Assembly: GCA_026014615.1 (NCBI GenBank)
Contig: JAOZHZ010000006.1
Span: 38,748-102,747 of the forward strand
Source of the DNA: Candidatus Bathyarchaeota archaeon
Lineage (GTDB): Archaea > Thermoproteota > Bathyarchaeia > Bathyarchaeales > Bathycorpusculaceae
Length of the DNA stretch: 64,000 nt
Direction: 5' to 3'
This document shows, piece after piece, positions 8,960 to 16,812 of this stretch. The translations under genes were made by a program, and so were the position numbers. The notes under the pieces are model-generated. The model saw nothing but the letters and a program-made list of their open reading frames with translations, was not told the origin of the DNA and ran no database searches. The stretch's first letter is position 1. Each line of letters starts with the position of its first letter.

Positions 8960-9223
8960 GCAAACAACAAATAGGCAAACATCACCAATTAAACTTTTAT
9001 CCTTAGCTGCGTATCAAAGCATTTAAGCGTGCCTTCGCCCTTTATTGACGACATTATACTTTACACCCTCTGTGTTATCTGTTCGGGTTACACATCCGAG
9101 CAATCTAAATGTGTGACCTGTTGTAATTTTTGTTCTAAAGATAACGCGGTGATTAAGACTTTACGTTAAGTAAAAAGTCCCCTAAGCTATGAAAAGAGAA
9201 AAATTTGTTATTATTTCGCGATT

Positions 9224-9691
9224 TTAAGCCTTTTTTGAGCGTTTAGATCCAACAATGCCGATTGTTCCCAGCGCTGCAAAGCATGCAACTACTGCGGAGA
9301 GCACACCAAGTGCGTATTCTGGTACTACCAGAGGTGGCTCGACAACGTCAAAGTAGCATTCAGCTAATTTAGGACCACCTTGCTCATAGACATCTACCCT
9401 ATATGTATCAGCTATTGTTGACTCTGTTGTTGCCCAAGCATATGTTCCAGTAGAACCACCACTCCAACTTGTCATAAAGTTTGTTCCACGCCATAACATG
9501 CAAGTAACGCCAGTAACGCCTGAGCAATCCCACTTCACATATACGGTTTCTTTTTGCAGATAGCTGTCTTTAAGTGTAGTGTAGTCACTTTCGTATGTGT
9601 CTACGGTTGATGCCGCAAAAACAAAACCTATTGATGTAACAAGTGCAATGGTGAGCATTGCTAGTAGTATTGTCGTTTTCCTGATTTGCAT
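9224..9691 (-). CDS. small secreted protein with PEY-type C-terminal anchor
   Basis: The 155-residue product has an N-terminal signal peptide (about residues 1-26, ending FVFAAS) and a short beta-rich body with two cysteines. The C-terminus is VVPEYALGVLSAVVACF followed by a hydrophobic stretch and GSKRSKKA. That tripartite tail (PEY/PEF motif, membrane helix, basic end) resembles archaeosortase-type PEF-CTERM signals. The body (VDTYESDYTTLKDSYLQKE, YVKWDCSGVTG) looks like an immunoglobulin-like surface domain; no enzyme motif is seen. The start is supported by GGAAGGAGATAGG upstream. It shares its promoter element with the next two genes on the same strand, suggesting coregulated envelope proteins. 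Confidence 0.75.
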   Translation of the reverse strand: MQIRKTTILLAMLTIALVTSIGFVFAASTVDTYESDYTTLKDSYLQKETVYVKWDCSGVTGVTCMLWRGTNFMTSWSGGSTGTYAWATTESTIADTYRVDVYEQGGPKLAECYFDVVEPPLVVPEYALGVLSAVVACFAALGTIGIVGSKRSKKA

Positions 9692-9735
9692 TTGCCTATC
9701 TCCTTCCTACAACAAAGCATATCTGCACAGTTTCT

Positions 9736-9764
9736 GTATTTAAGATTTGTTCTATCGCAAATTA
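9736..9764 (-). promoter_or_regulatory. promoter element, copy 1 of 3 (surface-protein family)
   Basis: On the minus strand it reads TAATTTGCGATAGAAC, then AAATCTTAAATAC; CTTAAATA is the probable TATA box, with TTTGCGATAGAA upstream. Nearly the same 28-base string occurs at 10838-10865 and 11977-12005. In each case it lies about 55-60 bases before the start of a PEY-anchored surface protein. Confidence 0.6.
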
Positions 9765-10007
9765 TGTGTCGTCTTGAAAATAAGCTACACTCCCTCCGAG
9801 GGGCGAAACGCCCTTTTTCAACGAGCAAAGTAACCAAGATACTGCAGCTACATACGACCCTCTCCCCCCGAAATGTGGAACTATTGTAACGGTTACAGAA
9901 ATATGCTTCAAAGAAGCTGCCCATTTTCTAAATAGAACAGCAACCCAAACAAAATTTCTCATTAAACCAAAAATCAAAATGAAACAACAGGATACGTTTA
10001 GACAGGA
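9765..10007. other. spacer between two surface-protein genes
   Basis: No convincing gene is present. The segment at about 9930-9993 (AACAGCAACCCAAACAAAAT, then ATCAAAATGAAACAACAGG) resembles 11080-11135, which lies after the next surface gene. It is probably a decayed copy of the same duplicated 3' flank. Confidence 0.45.
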
Positions 10008-10784
10008 TCAGCTTTTTGTTTTTTGTCCAGGTCTTTTCTTATAAATTATGACTGCTGCACCCATCGCAATAGGAATCGCAATTGTCCCTAACGGATATTC
10101 TGGGACAACAAACAGGCTGCCCGGAACAATTTTGAAGAAATCAAAGTCTGCACTAAAAGGGGTGCTGCCAACATTTATGACGAATAAACCGATTTCAACT
10201 GAGTCTCCAGCAGTAAAGGAGGTGAACTGTTTAATAAGGGTCCAGGACCCGTCTGTTCCGTTTTCACTCCAATATCCGCGTAATGTTGTACCACTTCTTT
10301 CAAGTTTTAAGTGTAACGGGTTATAAGTGGATGGGAGGGTCCCAGCTTGGTAAGTTACAGTTCCGTCAAGCACACCGTACATTAGGACCTGATTTGTACC
10401 CCACTTTTCCAGCCTCATGTAATTGCTCGTGTCCTTCCAGACGAGTATGCCCCCACGGAATCCAGATTGAGTGAAACTACCAGTGACACAGGTTGTTGCG
10501 ACAAAGTCGCTTGTAACCGATTGAAGAACTCGAGACGCATTGTAGTTCGAAGTTGGGGCCAGAGCAACACCAGTAGGTGCAGTTATGCGTAACCAACCAG
10601 CGTTGGCAGTCAAGCTATATGAAGAGTTTCCAGTTGGGTCCACGAAAGTCCAAAAGGGCAGAAGTGTGGATTCAGTGAACTCGTCGATGTACCCGGGGGA
10701 TGCTCCTGCAAAACTTATACTGGCTGCAAGCATGAAAATTATCATTGTAAAAATTGTCAGACTTATCAGAGAATTCCTTCGCAT
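10008..10784 (-). CDS. DUF1349-like lectin-fold surface protein, PEY-anchored
   Basis: The 258-residue secreted protein has a signal peptide at about residues 1-27 (MRRNSLISLTIFTMIIF...SFAGA). A concanavalin-A-like beta sandwich resembling DUF1349 follows (GWLRITAPTGVAL, SRVLQSVTSDFVATTCVTG, GGILVWKDTSNYMRLE, HLKLERSGTTLRGYWSENG). The C-terminal tail is SLFVVPEYPLGTIAIP plus a membrane helix and KKRPGQKTKS. Start 10784 is preferred because GGCGGGAG and GGAAGGAGATAGG lie just upstream; a longer frame to 10832 would run through them. The last 87 coding bases are identical to those of the paralogue at 11159. Carbohydrate binding is likely from the fold but unproven. Confidence 0.82.
   Translation of the reverse strand: MRRNSLISLTIFTMIIFMLAASISFAGASPGYIDEFTESTLLPFWTFVDPTGNSSYSLTANAGWLRITAPTGVALAPTSNYNASRVLQSVTSDFVATTCVTGSFTQSGFRGGILVWKDTSNYMRLEKWGTNQVLMYGVLDGTVTYQAGTLPSTYNPLHLKLERSGTTLRGYWSENGTDGSWTLIKQFTSFTAGDSVEIGLFVINVGSTPFSADFDFFKIVPGSLFVVPEYPLGTIAIPIAMGAAVIIYKKRPGQKTKS
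10014..10100 (-). repeat. 87-base direct repeat, copy 1 (C-terminal anchor coding)
   Basis: This stretch is identical base for base to 11162-11248. It encodes the PEYPLG membrane anchor of two neighbouring surface proteins whose remaining sequences are much more diverged. Recent duplication or gene conversion of the anchor is implied. Confidence 0.9.
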
Positions 10785-10837
10785 ATAGAGACTCCCGCCT
10801 ATCTCCTTCCTCGCATCTACTAGATGTATCATGTTTT

Positions 10838-10865
10838 GTATTTAAGATTTATTCTATCGTGAAAT
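10838..10865 (-). promoter_or_regulatory. promoter element, copy 2 of 3 (surface-protein family)
   Basis: The minus strand reads ATTTCACGATAGAAT, then AAATCTTAAATAC. It matches the elements at 9736 and 11977 with only a few changes and includes the TATA-like CTTAAATA about 58 bases before the ATG at 10784. Confidence 0.6.
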
Positions 10866-10996
10866 GCACTAAACTACACTATAAAAGGCAACAAAAAGAC
10901 GAAGATAACGTAAAATACCTCTTAAGAAATGAATCATGTTCAATTTGTTAAAGGAAAAAAAACTGTTTGTCAAGCAACAAAAATTCCACACAACAG

Positions 10997-11024
10997 CACG
11001 TTAGGTTGGTCACGTTAGGTTGGT
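10997..11024 (+). repeat. 14-base tandem direct repeat (x2)
   Basis: CACGTTAGGTTGGT occurs twice head to tail with no mismatch. It directly abuts the purM-leader relic and may mark a slippage or recombination joint. Confidence 0.85.
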
Positions 11025-11026
11025 AC

Positions 11027-11097
11027 AAAGCAAAATTGTTATCAGCAACAACCTAGACAGAATAGCACAGACAGGAAAAAACAGTCTTGCCCAAAAC
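11027..11097 (+). pseudogene. relic copy of the purM leader and start codon
   Basis: AAGCAAAATTGTTAT ... CAGACAGGAAAAAACAG TCTTGCCCAAAAC aligns with 12173-12240 (AAGCAAAATCGTTAT ... TAGATAGGAGAAAACAG CCTTGCCCAAAAC), the purM leader, ribosome site and TTG start. After the copied TTG at 11087 the frame stops within about 14 codons. The offset (1141 bases) is close to that of the anchor repeat (1148 bases), so both belong to one tandem duplication. Confidence 0.7.
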
Positions 11098-11158
11098 AAA
11101 ATTCTTTGAAACCGAAAAATCAAAATGAAACGGCAAAGATGTGTTTAGACGCGTGTGG

Positions 11159-11920
11159 CTATTTTGTTTTTTGTCCAGGTCTTTTCTTATAAATTATGAC
11201 TGCTGCACCCATCGCAATAGGAATCGCAATTGTCCCTAACGGATATTCGGGCACAACAAACAGGCTGCTAGTTGGTATGTTGAAATAGTCAAATTCTGCA
11301 CTGAAAGGCGGCACACTTTTGTCTTGGTTTATGACGAATAGACCGATTTGAGTTGGGTCGGAAACCGTAAGAGTGTATGAACCAAATTCATCCCATGTTG
11401 AACCATCTGAACTCCAGTACCCTTTGACAGTTGTGCTTGTTTTTTCAAGTTTCAGGTAAATTGGGTCTATGGCTGAGCCGAGACTATCCTGTGTGTATAC
11501 GAAACTGCCGCCGTTTTTGCCGCCGATCTGAACTTTGTTCACATCTCTTATTTCCACCCGCATGAAATGGTCGTCGTCAGAGTATACTAGTAAACCTGCG
11601 TGCGTGCCAGATGCTGTGAATGTGCCTGATACTTTGGTATATGCAATGAAATCGCCGGAGATGGACTGAAGGATTCTAGGTGCATCGTCGCTGCCTGCGC
11701 CTAAGTCGCAATCTGCGGGTGATGTTATTGTGAGCCAGCCTGGATTGGTTGATAAGTCGTACGTTGCTCCTGAATTTCCGGAGGTCGTCCAAACGTCGGA
11801 TAGTGGTGGCGATATGAAATCGTCATTGTAGCCAGTACCTGCTGCTGCAAAAGTGATGCCATACGCAAAAGTCAGCGCTATAACTGTTAAAGCTGAAATA
11901 ATTGCTCTCAAATTCTTCAT
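11159..11920 (-). CDS. DUF1349-like lectin-fold surface protein, PEY-anchored (paralogue)
   Basis: This 253-residue protein has the same layout as the protein at 10008: signal peptide at residues 1-26 (ALTFAYGITFAAAG), a DUF1349-like beta sandwich (GWLTITSPADCDLG, PRILQSISGDFIAYTKVSG, AGLLVYSDDDHFMRVEIRD, YLKLEKTSTTVKGYWSSDGSTW), and an identical tail SLFVVPEYPLGTIAIP + helix + KKRPGQKTK. The body is only moderately similar, so the copy is old but the anchor has been kept uniform. It is probably attached to the cell surface. The start is supported by GGAAGGAGACAGG upstream and by the shared promoter at 11977. Confidence 0.82.
   Translation of the reverse strand: MKNLRAIISALTVIALTFAYGITFAAAGTGYNDDFISPPLSDVWTTSGNSGATYDLSTNPGWLTITSPADCDLGAGSDDAPRILQSISGDFIAYTKVSGTFTASGTHAGLLVYSDDDHFMRVEIRDVNKVQIGGKNGGSFVYTQDSLGSAIDPIYLKLEKTSTTVKGYWSSDGSTWDEFGSYTLTVSDPTQIGLFVINQDKSVPPFSAEFDYFNIPTSSLFVVPEYPLGTIAIPIAMGAAVIIYKKRPGQKTK
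11162..11248 (-). repeat. 87-base direct repeat, copy 2 (C-terminal anchor coding)
   Basis: It is identical to 10014-10100; see that entry. The first difference, at the 11249 end, is a silent or near-silent T/G change. Confidence 0.9.
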
Positions 11921-11976
11921 TAGAGGTTCCTCTGCCTGTCTCCTTCCTTCTATCTGTTATGGCTGACACAATCTGC

Positions 11977-12005
11977 GTATTTAAGAGTTATTCTGTCGCA
12001 AATTA
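11977..12005 (-). promoter_or_regulatory. promoter element, copy 3 of 3 (surface-protein family)
   Basis: The minus strand reads TAATTTGCGACAGAAT, then AACTCTTAAATAC, with the TATA-like CTTAAATA about 60 bases before the ATG at 11920. The common core of the three copies is TTTGCGAyAGAAyAAnTCTTAAATAC. Confidence 0.6.
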
Positions 12006-12227
12006 CACTACACTAAAAAGCAAGAAAACTGTTTGAAAACTAAAATATTTTGTTAAATATTGAATTTAATTAGTTTTTTAAGACGTGTAATTACCAAAGA
12101 CACGAACATTCTCTCGCGCACCATTAGCATTCAGCGCAAATTCAATGTATTTCAAAAAATCGGCCAGTTTCAAGCAAAATCGTTATTTGCCTTAACATAG
12201 AGATACCATAGATAGGAGAAAACAGCC
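12006..12227. other. divergent promoter spacer upstream of purM
   Basis: The AT-rich spacer separates a leftward surface gene from rightward purM. The only clear signal is the ribosome site GATAGGAG at 12211-12218 before the TTG start. I see no second gene. Confidence 0.5.
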
Positions 12228-13307
12228 TTGCCCAAAACCTACACTTATACTGATGCAGGAGTAAACCGAGAACAACGGCACGAATCCAAAAAAGCCCTCG
12301 ACATGTTGCATGCAACTTACAAGTTCAGCCGGTTTGGCCCCGTCATGCATTTGCCGTACAGTAACATATTCCAGCTAAACGAAGATTACTGGTTAGATCT
12401 GACGATTGAGGGTGTGGGCACTAAAGTTCTTCTTGCGCAACTTGCAGACAGATATGATTCCATTGGAGTAGACGCAGTTGCCATGGCAGTCAATGATGTT
12501 ATCCGTTCGGGTGCGGCACCTTTGGCAATCTCTGACAACATTCACGCCCAAGCCAGTAATCCCAAACTTGTCAGGCAATGGCTTGCGGGCATAACTGACG
12601 GCGCAACTCAGTCTGAGAGCCCCGTGGTTAGCGGCGAAATCGGAGACGTTGCTGAAATCATAAACGGAATCAAAGACGGCGCGGGCTTTGACATGATTGT
12701 TGCCGCTATAGGGCAAGTTCAGAAGGAAAAAATCATCACGGGATGCGGCATCAAAGCTGGCGATGTGATAATTGGTTTGCCCAGCAGCGGTTTACATAGC
12801 AACGGAATCACTTTGGCAAGAAAGATTCTGCTAAAACAGTGGGGCGGAAAATACCGGTTAGGCGAGGTACCTGAAGGTTTAGGCAGGGAAATCGTAGCTG
12901 AAATGCTGGAGCCCACAAAAATCTACGTCAAGCCCTTCCTACAATTGACGGAAAAAATCAAAGTTAAAGCTGCCGTACACATAACGGGCGACGCGTACAC
13001 CAAATTCAACAACCTTACTGCCTACTCACAGGGTATCGGCTTCCAGTTTGACAACTTCAAACCACAACCCATCTTCGGGTTAATCCAACAAACCGCCAAG
13101 GACCTCGGCTACGTCATCTCTGATGAGGAGATGTTCACGACTTTTAACATGGGCTGGGGCTTTGGCATAATCGTAACTAAAGAAGACCAAGATGACACAC
13201 TGGACGCCTTGGAGAACGCGGGTGCAGAGCCCGAACAAATAGGCAAAGTAGTCGATGAACCCAAAATAGTTGTTCACTATGAAGGCAAAAAGCTGACTCT
13301 GGCATAA
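12228..13307 (+). CDS. purM: phosphoribosylformylglycinamidine cyclo-ligase
   Basis: PurM (AIR synthetase) closes the imidazole ring from FGAM with ATP, step five of purine synthesis. The 359-residue protein shows the PurM/PurL fold signatures GVGTKVLLAQLADRYDSIGVDAVAMAVNDV, GSGLHSNG-like PSSGLHSNGITLAR, and HITGDAYTKF. It starts at TTG 12228 (MPKTYTYTDAGVN), with AGGAG nine bases upstream; the start is confirmed by the conserved YTDAGV N-terminus. It leads the purM-purS-purL-purQ series on this strand, although a separate promoter precedes purS. Confidence 0.96.
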   Translation: MPKTYTYTDAGVNREQRHESKKALDMLHATYKFSRFGPVMHLPYSNIFQLNEDYWLDLTIEGVGTKVLLAQLADRYDSIGVDAVAMAVNDVIRSGAAPLAISDNIHAQASNPKLVRQWLAGITDGATQSESPVVSGEIGDVAEIINGIKDGAGFDMIVAAIGQVQKEKIITGCGIKAGDVIIGLPSSGLHSNGITLARKILLKQWGGKYRLGEVPEGLGREIVAEMLEPTKIYVKPFLQLTEKIKVKAAVHITGDAYTKFNNLTAYSQGIGFQFDNFKPQPIFGLIQQTAKDLGYVISDEEMFTTFNMGWGFGIIVTKEDQDDTLDALENAGAEPEQIGKVVDEPKIVVHYEGKKLTLA

Positions 13308-13309
13308 CA

Positions 13310-13331
13310 TTTTGCCAATTTTTCGGCAAAA
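13310..13331 (+). promoter_or_regulatory. inverted repeat upstream of purS promoter
   Basis: TTTTGCC and GGCAAAA are perfect 7-base arms around an 8-base spacer, directly after the purM stop and four bases before the purS TATA box. It could be an operator for purSLQ or a hairpin at the purM mRNA 3' end. Confidence 0.5.
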
Positions 13332-13334
13332 GCG

Positions 13335-13342
13335 TTTAAAAG
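13335..13342 (+). promoter_or_regulatory. TATA box for purS (leaderless transcript)
   Basis: TTTAAAAG is centred about 26 bases before ATG 13365. In archaea, transcription starts about 22-27 bases after the TATA box, so the mRNA would begin at or next to the start codon. Confidence 0.55.
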
Positions 13343-13364
13343 TGAATTGCCCCGCATTTAAGCC

Positions 13365-13616
13365 ATGAACTACCGTGCCAAAATCGAAGTAAGCCTCAAA
13401 CCGGGGCACACTGACCCAGAAGGCAACACTACCCAACACCTGCTTAGAGAACTCGGCTACACTGTAGATTCCGTTAATGTCAGCAAAGTTTACGCTATCC
13501 AGCTTGAAGCACCTTCTGCAAAGGAAGCGAAAACAAAGGCGGAGGAAATGGCTAAGCGGCTTTTGGCAAACCCAACCAAAGACAACTACACAATTGATGT
13601 TGAGGAGCAAAAATGA
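13365..13616 (+). CDS. purS: FGAM synthase subunit PurS
   Basis: PurS is the small 83-residue bridging subunit of the PurLSQ formylglycinamidine ribonucleotide synthase. Typical features are YRAKIEVSLKPGHTDPEGNTTQHLLRELGY and the C-terminal KRLLANPTKDNYTIDVEE. The stop overlaps the purL start by four bases (ATGA), giving translational coupling. A TATA box 26 bases before the ATG suggests a leaderless message. Confidence 0.95.
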   Translation: MNYRAKIEVSLKPGHTDPEGNTTQHLLRELGYTVDSVNVSKVYAIQLEAPSAKEAKTKAEEMAKRLLANPTKDNYTIDVEEQK

Positions 13617-15991
13617 GCCTCTACAAGCAGGTAGACACTTCGTTTAACCTGCACCAAATCAGTATAGAGTCCGCTACGGACCCGCAACTTTTGGAAATCA
13701 GTAGCGAACAAGGCTTAGGCTTAAGCCTGGACGAAATGAAGCAAGTCCAAGCATACTTCAAGGCGCGGGGGCGGAACCCAACCGATGTGGAACTTCAGAC
13801 AATCGGGCAGACATGGAGTGAACACTGTTATCACAAGACCTTCAAAGGCACAATTCATGTCGAAGGAGGAAAAGATGTCGAGAGCCTATTCAAAACCTAC
13901 ATAGCCAAAGCCACCAAGCAAATTGCGCCGAAATGGTGCGTGAGTGTTTTTGAGGATAACGCGGGCATAGTCAGTTTCGATAAAGGTTATGGAATTGCGG
14001 CGAAGGTGGAAACGCACAATCATCCGTCGGCGGTGGAGCCTTTTGGTGGCGCAGCTACTGGCGTGGGCGGGGTTCTTCGTGATGTTTTGGGTGTGTGGGC
14101 TGACCCGATTGCGTGTACGGATGTTTTGGGTTTTGGGCCCTTAGCTTACGATTACAACAAGTTGCCTGTGGGCGTGAAGCATCCCAAGTACGTTTACCTG
14201 GGTGTCACAGCGGGTATAGGCGTGTACGGCAACAACATGGGCATCCCCACCGTTAACGGCGCCATATACTTCGACGACTCCTACACAGGTAATGTGGTGG
14301 TTTTCTGTGGATGCATCGGACTTCTGCCGCTTAAGAAATACAAGAAAGAAGCCAAGGCGGGACACGTGCTTATTGTAGTTGGTGGCAAAACGGGACGCGA
14401 CGGCATCCACGGCGTAACCTTTGCCTCCGCGGAACTCACCGAGAAATCTGAAGAAGTCAGCCGCCCAGCAGTGCAAATCGCCGACCCCATCGAGGAAGAA
14501 AAAGTCAAGCGCGCCATGATTGAAATTCGCGACGGTGAACTTGCTTCAGCAACGACGGATTTGGGCGGCGGTGGTATGTCATCTTCTGTAGGCGAAACGG
14601 CTGAACGCTACGGTTGCGGCGTAATTGTGGATTTAGAGAAAGTTCCGCTTAAGTATGAAGGGTTGGCTCCGTGGGAAATCTATGTTTCTGAATCACAGGA
14701 ACGCATGCTAATAGTGGTTCCACCTGAGAACCTGCAGAAAGCGCTGGATGTCTTCGAGAAAGAAGATGTTGAAGCAACAGCTATAGGTACACTCACAGCC
14801 GAAAAACGGCTAATTCTCCGCTACGACGGCAAGACCGTGGCGGATTTGGATATGCAGTTTTTGTTCCAGCCGCTCAAAAGCGTAAAAACCGCAAAGTTCG
14901 AAAAACCCAAACTCAACGAACCCACGTTTCCTGAACCCAAAAACCTAACAGAAACCTTGTTGCAGGTGCTTTCTGCTCCGAACATCGCAAGCAAAGAAAG
15001 CGTCGTGCGCAGCTATGATCATGAAGTCAAAGGGAACACCGCCCTAAAGCCTCTGCACGGGGAATACAGCGGACCAAACGACGCCGCAATTATCAAGCCG
15101 CTGGATAACTCGTGGAAGGGCATCGCCATAAGTTGCGGTATGAACCCTAATTACGGCAAAATCGATGCTTATCGCATGGCAGCCTCCGCCATCGACGAAG
15201 CAGTAAGGAACAACGTGGCGGTCGGAGGAAGAAGAATTGCTTTGTTGGACAACTTCGTGTGGGGCAATCCCGAAAAGCCTGAACGTTTGGGTTCGCTTGT
15301 GCGGGCATGTGAAGCCTGCTACGACGTGGCGACTGCGTTTAGGACGCCGTTTATTTCGGGCAAGGACAGCTTCTACAACGAGTCTCCCATGGGTCCAATC
15401 ACGCCAACGCTTCTTATAACCGCTGTCGGCGTGGTTCCCGACATCCGTTCAGCAGTGTCCATGAACCTCAAAGCTCCTGATAACCTGCTCTACATAGTGG
15501 GTAAGACTTACGCGGAGTTGGGTGGTTCCGAATATTACAAACTCCACGGGTACCTCGGCAAATCTGTACCCAAAGTCCACGCCACTCAAGCCCGAAAAAC
15601 CTACTACGCCATGACCAAAGCCATCAGCGAAGGCGCAGTTGAAGCAGTTCATGACCTTTCTGAGGGCGGTTTGGCGGTGGTTGCGGCGGAGATGGCGTTG
15701 GCAAGCGACTTAGGGTTGGAACTGGACCTGAGGAAGGTTCCTTCGGATGAGATTACTCGGGCTGATTTCTTGCTTTTTTCGGAGTCCAACAGCAGATTCC
15801 TCGTTGAAGTCACGGAAAAGGATAAGGCAAGATTTGAAGAGTTGATGAAGGGCAAGGCTTACGCCAGAATAGGCAAAGTTACCAAGAAGCCGAAGATGAA
15901 ATTCATCGGACTTAACAGTTCTGCTGTTGTTGATGCGCCAGTGGCGGATTTGCGTGCGGCGTGGAAGCGAACCCTGAGCAAGGAGGCATAA
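13613..15991 (+). CDS. purL: FGAM synthase large subunit PurL
   Basis: This catalytic subunit converts FGAR to FGAM with ATP and ammonia channelled from PurQ. The 792-residue protein is the small PurL type that needs PurS and PurQ. Recognised motifs are QTWSEHCYHKTFKG, KVETHNHPSAVEPFGGAATGVGG with the metal- and ATP-binding residues, LGGGGMSSSVGETAERYG, and DLSEGGLAVVAAEMA in the C-terminal half. It is somewhat longer than the common 720-740 residues. It starts with ATG overlapping the purS stop; purQ follows after two bases. Confidence 0.96.
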   Translation: MSLYKQVDTSFNLHQISIESATDPQLLEISSEQGLGLSLDEMKQVQAYFKARGRNPTDVELQTIGQTWSEHCYHKTFKGTIHVEGGKDVESLFKTYIAKATKQIAPKWCVSVFEDNAGIVSFDKGYGIAAKVETHNHPSAVEPFGGAATGVGGVLRDVLGVWADPIACTDVLGFGPLAYDYNKLPVGVKHPKYVYLGVTAGIGVYGNNMGIPTVNGAIYFDDSYTGNVVVFCGCIGLLPLKKYKKEAKAGHVLIVVGGKTGRDGIHGVTFASAELTEKSEEVSRPAVQIADPIEEEKVKRAMIEIRDGELASATTDLGGGGMSSSVGETAERYGCGVIVDLEKVPLKYEGLAPWEIYVSESQERMLIVVPPENLQKALDVFEKEDVEATAIGTLTAEKRLILRYDGKTVADLDMQFLFQPLKSVKTAKFEKPKLNEPTFPEPKNLTETLLQVLSAPNIASKESVVRSYDHEVKGNTALKPLHGEYSGPNDAAIIKPLDNSWKGIAISCGMNPNYGKIDAYRMAASAIDEAVRNNVAVGGRRIALLDNFVWGNPEKPERLGSLVRACEACYDVATAFRTPFISGKDSFYNESPMGPITPTLLITAVGVVPDIRSAVSMNLKAPDNLLYIVGKTYAELGGSEYYKLHGYLGKSVPKVHATQARKTYYAMTKAISEGAVEAVHDLSEGGLAVVAAEMALASDLGLELDLRKVPSDEITRADFLLFSESNSRFLVEVTEKDKARFEELMKGKAYARIGKVTKKPKMKFIGLNSSAVVDAPVADLRAAWKRTLSKEA

Positions 15992-15993
15992 AA

Positions 15994-16812
15994 TTGGAAA
16001 AACAGGATATCCGTGTTTTGGTTATGCGTGTAGGCGGAACTAACTGCGATGCCGAAACCCAACGCGCTCTCCAAGAACTAGGAGTGTATACGGAGACTCG
16101 ACACCTAAGTGAAGTTATCAAACGGCGTAACTTAATGGATTATCATGCTCTTGTTTTTCCGGGCGGCTTTAGCTACGGTGACTATGTGCGTTCAGGCACC
16201 ATTTTTGCGAGGATGCTTTCGGCTAAACTGGGCAAAGAACTCCGTGCATTCATAAACTCGAACCGCCCGATTCTGGGCATATGCAACGGGTTCCAAATTT
16301 TGGTTGAAGAGGGTTTGTTGCCGGGCTTTGAAGGCGTCAGCGCCTATCCCGAAGCGTCGTTGGCACACAATATCCCCCAGGGTTTTAAGTGCGAATGGGT
16401 CCACCTCAAAAACGAAAACCAAGGCAAATGCATATTCACAAGCGAAATCCCTGAAGGAAAAGTTCTGCGCATGCCCATCGCGCATGGTGAAGGCAGATTC
16501 CTGTTGCCCAAGGAAAAAGAAGCGCAGCTTCTGGAGAAGCTCGTCGATGAGGATATGGTGGTTCTGCGGTACTGCAGCAAGAACGGCAAAGCAGCAAACG
16601 GCGAATACCCCGCCAACCCCAACGGCAGCTTCCACGACATCGCAGGGATCTGTAACCGTGAAGGCACAATCTTTGGGTTAATGCCTCATCCTGAACGTGC
16701 GTTTTACTGGTGGCAGCAACCCGACTGGACCAACCAACAAGCCATGCCGCAGTACGGCGACGGCAAACTCATCTTCGAAAGCCTAATCGACCACTTAACC
16801 AAGAAGCTCTAA
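15994..16812 (+). CDS. purQ: FGAM synthase glutaminase subunit PurQ
   Basis: PurQ is a class I glutamine amidotransferase supplying ammonia to PurL. The nucleophile elbow is GICNGFQIL and the catalytic His/Glu lie in LMPHPERAF. TTG 15994 is chosen because AGGAGG sits eight bases upstream and the N-terminus then reads MEKQDIRVLVMRVGGTNCD. An in-frame GTG at 15961 lies inside purL and has no ribosome site. The 272-residue length is on the long side for PurQ. The 3' end overlaps by 18 bases with the convergent PfkB kinase gene. Confidence 0.95.
   Translation: MEKQDIRVLVMRVGGTNCDAETQRALQELGVYTETRHLSEVIKRRNLMDYHALVFPGGFSYGDYVRSGTIFARMLSAKLGKELRAFINSNRPILGICNGFQILVEEGLLPGFEGVSAYPEASLAHNIPQGFKCEWVHLKNENQGKCIFTSEIPEGKVLRMPIAHGEGRFLLPKEKEAQLLEKLVDEDMVVLRYCSKNGKAANGEYPANPNGSFHDIAGICNREGTIFGLMPHPERAFYWWQQPDWTNQQAMPQYGDGKLIFESLIDHLTKKL

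Larger units (their letters stand above)
10866..11158. other. spacer carrying duplication debris
   Basis: No gene is present. It holds a perfect tandem duplication of the 14-mer CACGTTAGGTTGGT at 10997-11010 and 11011-11024, followed by a relic of the purM leader (separate entry). Confidence 0.6.

Noticed and set aside
15961..15993. Earlier GTG start for purQ
   Set aside because: It lies within purL and upstream of the AGGAGG that serves TTG 15994.
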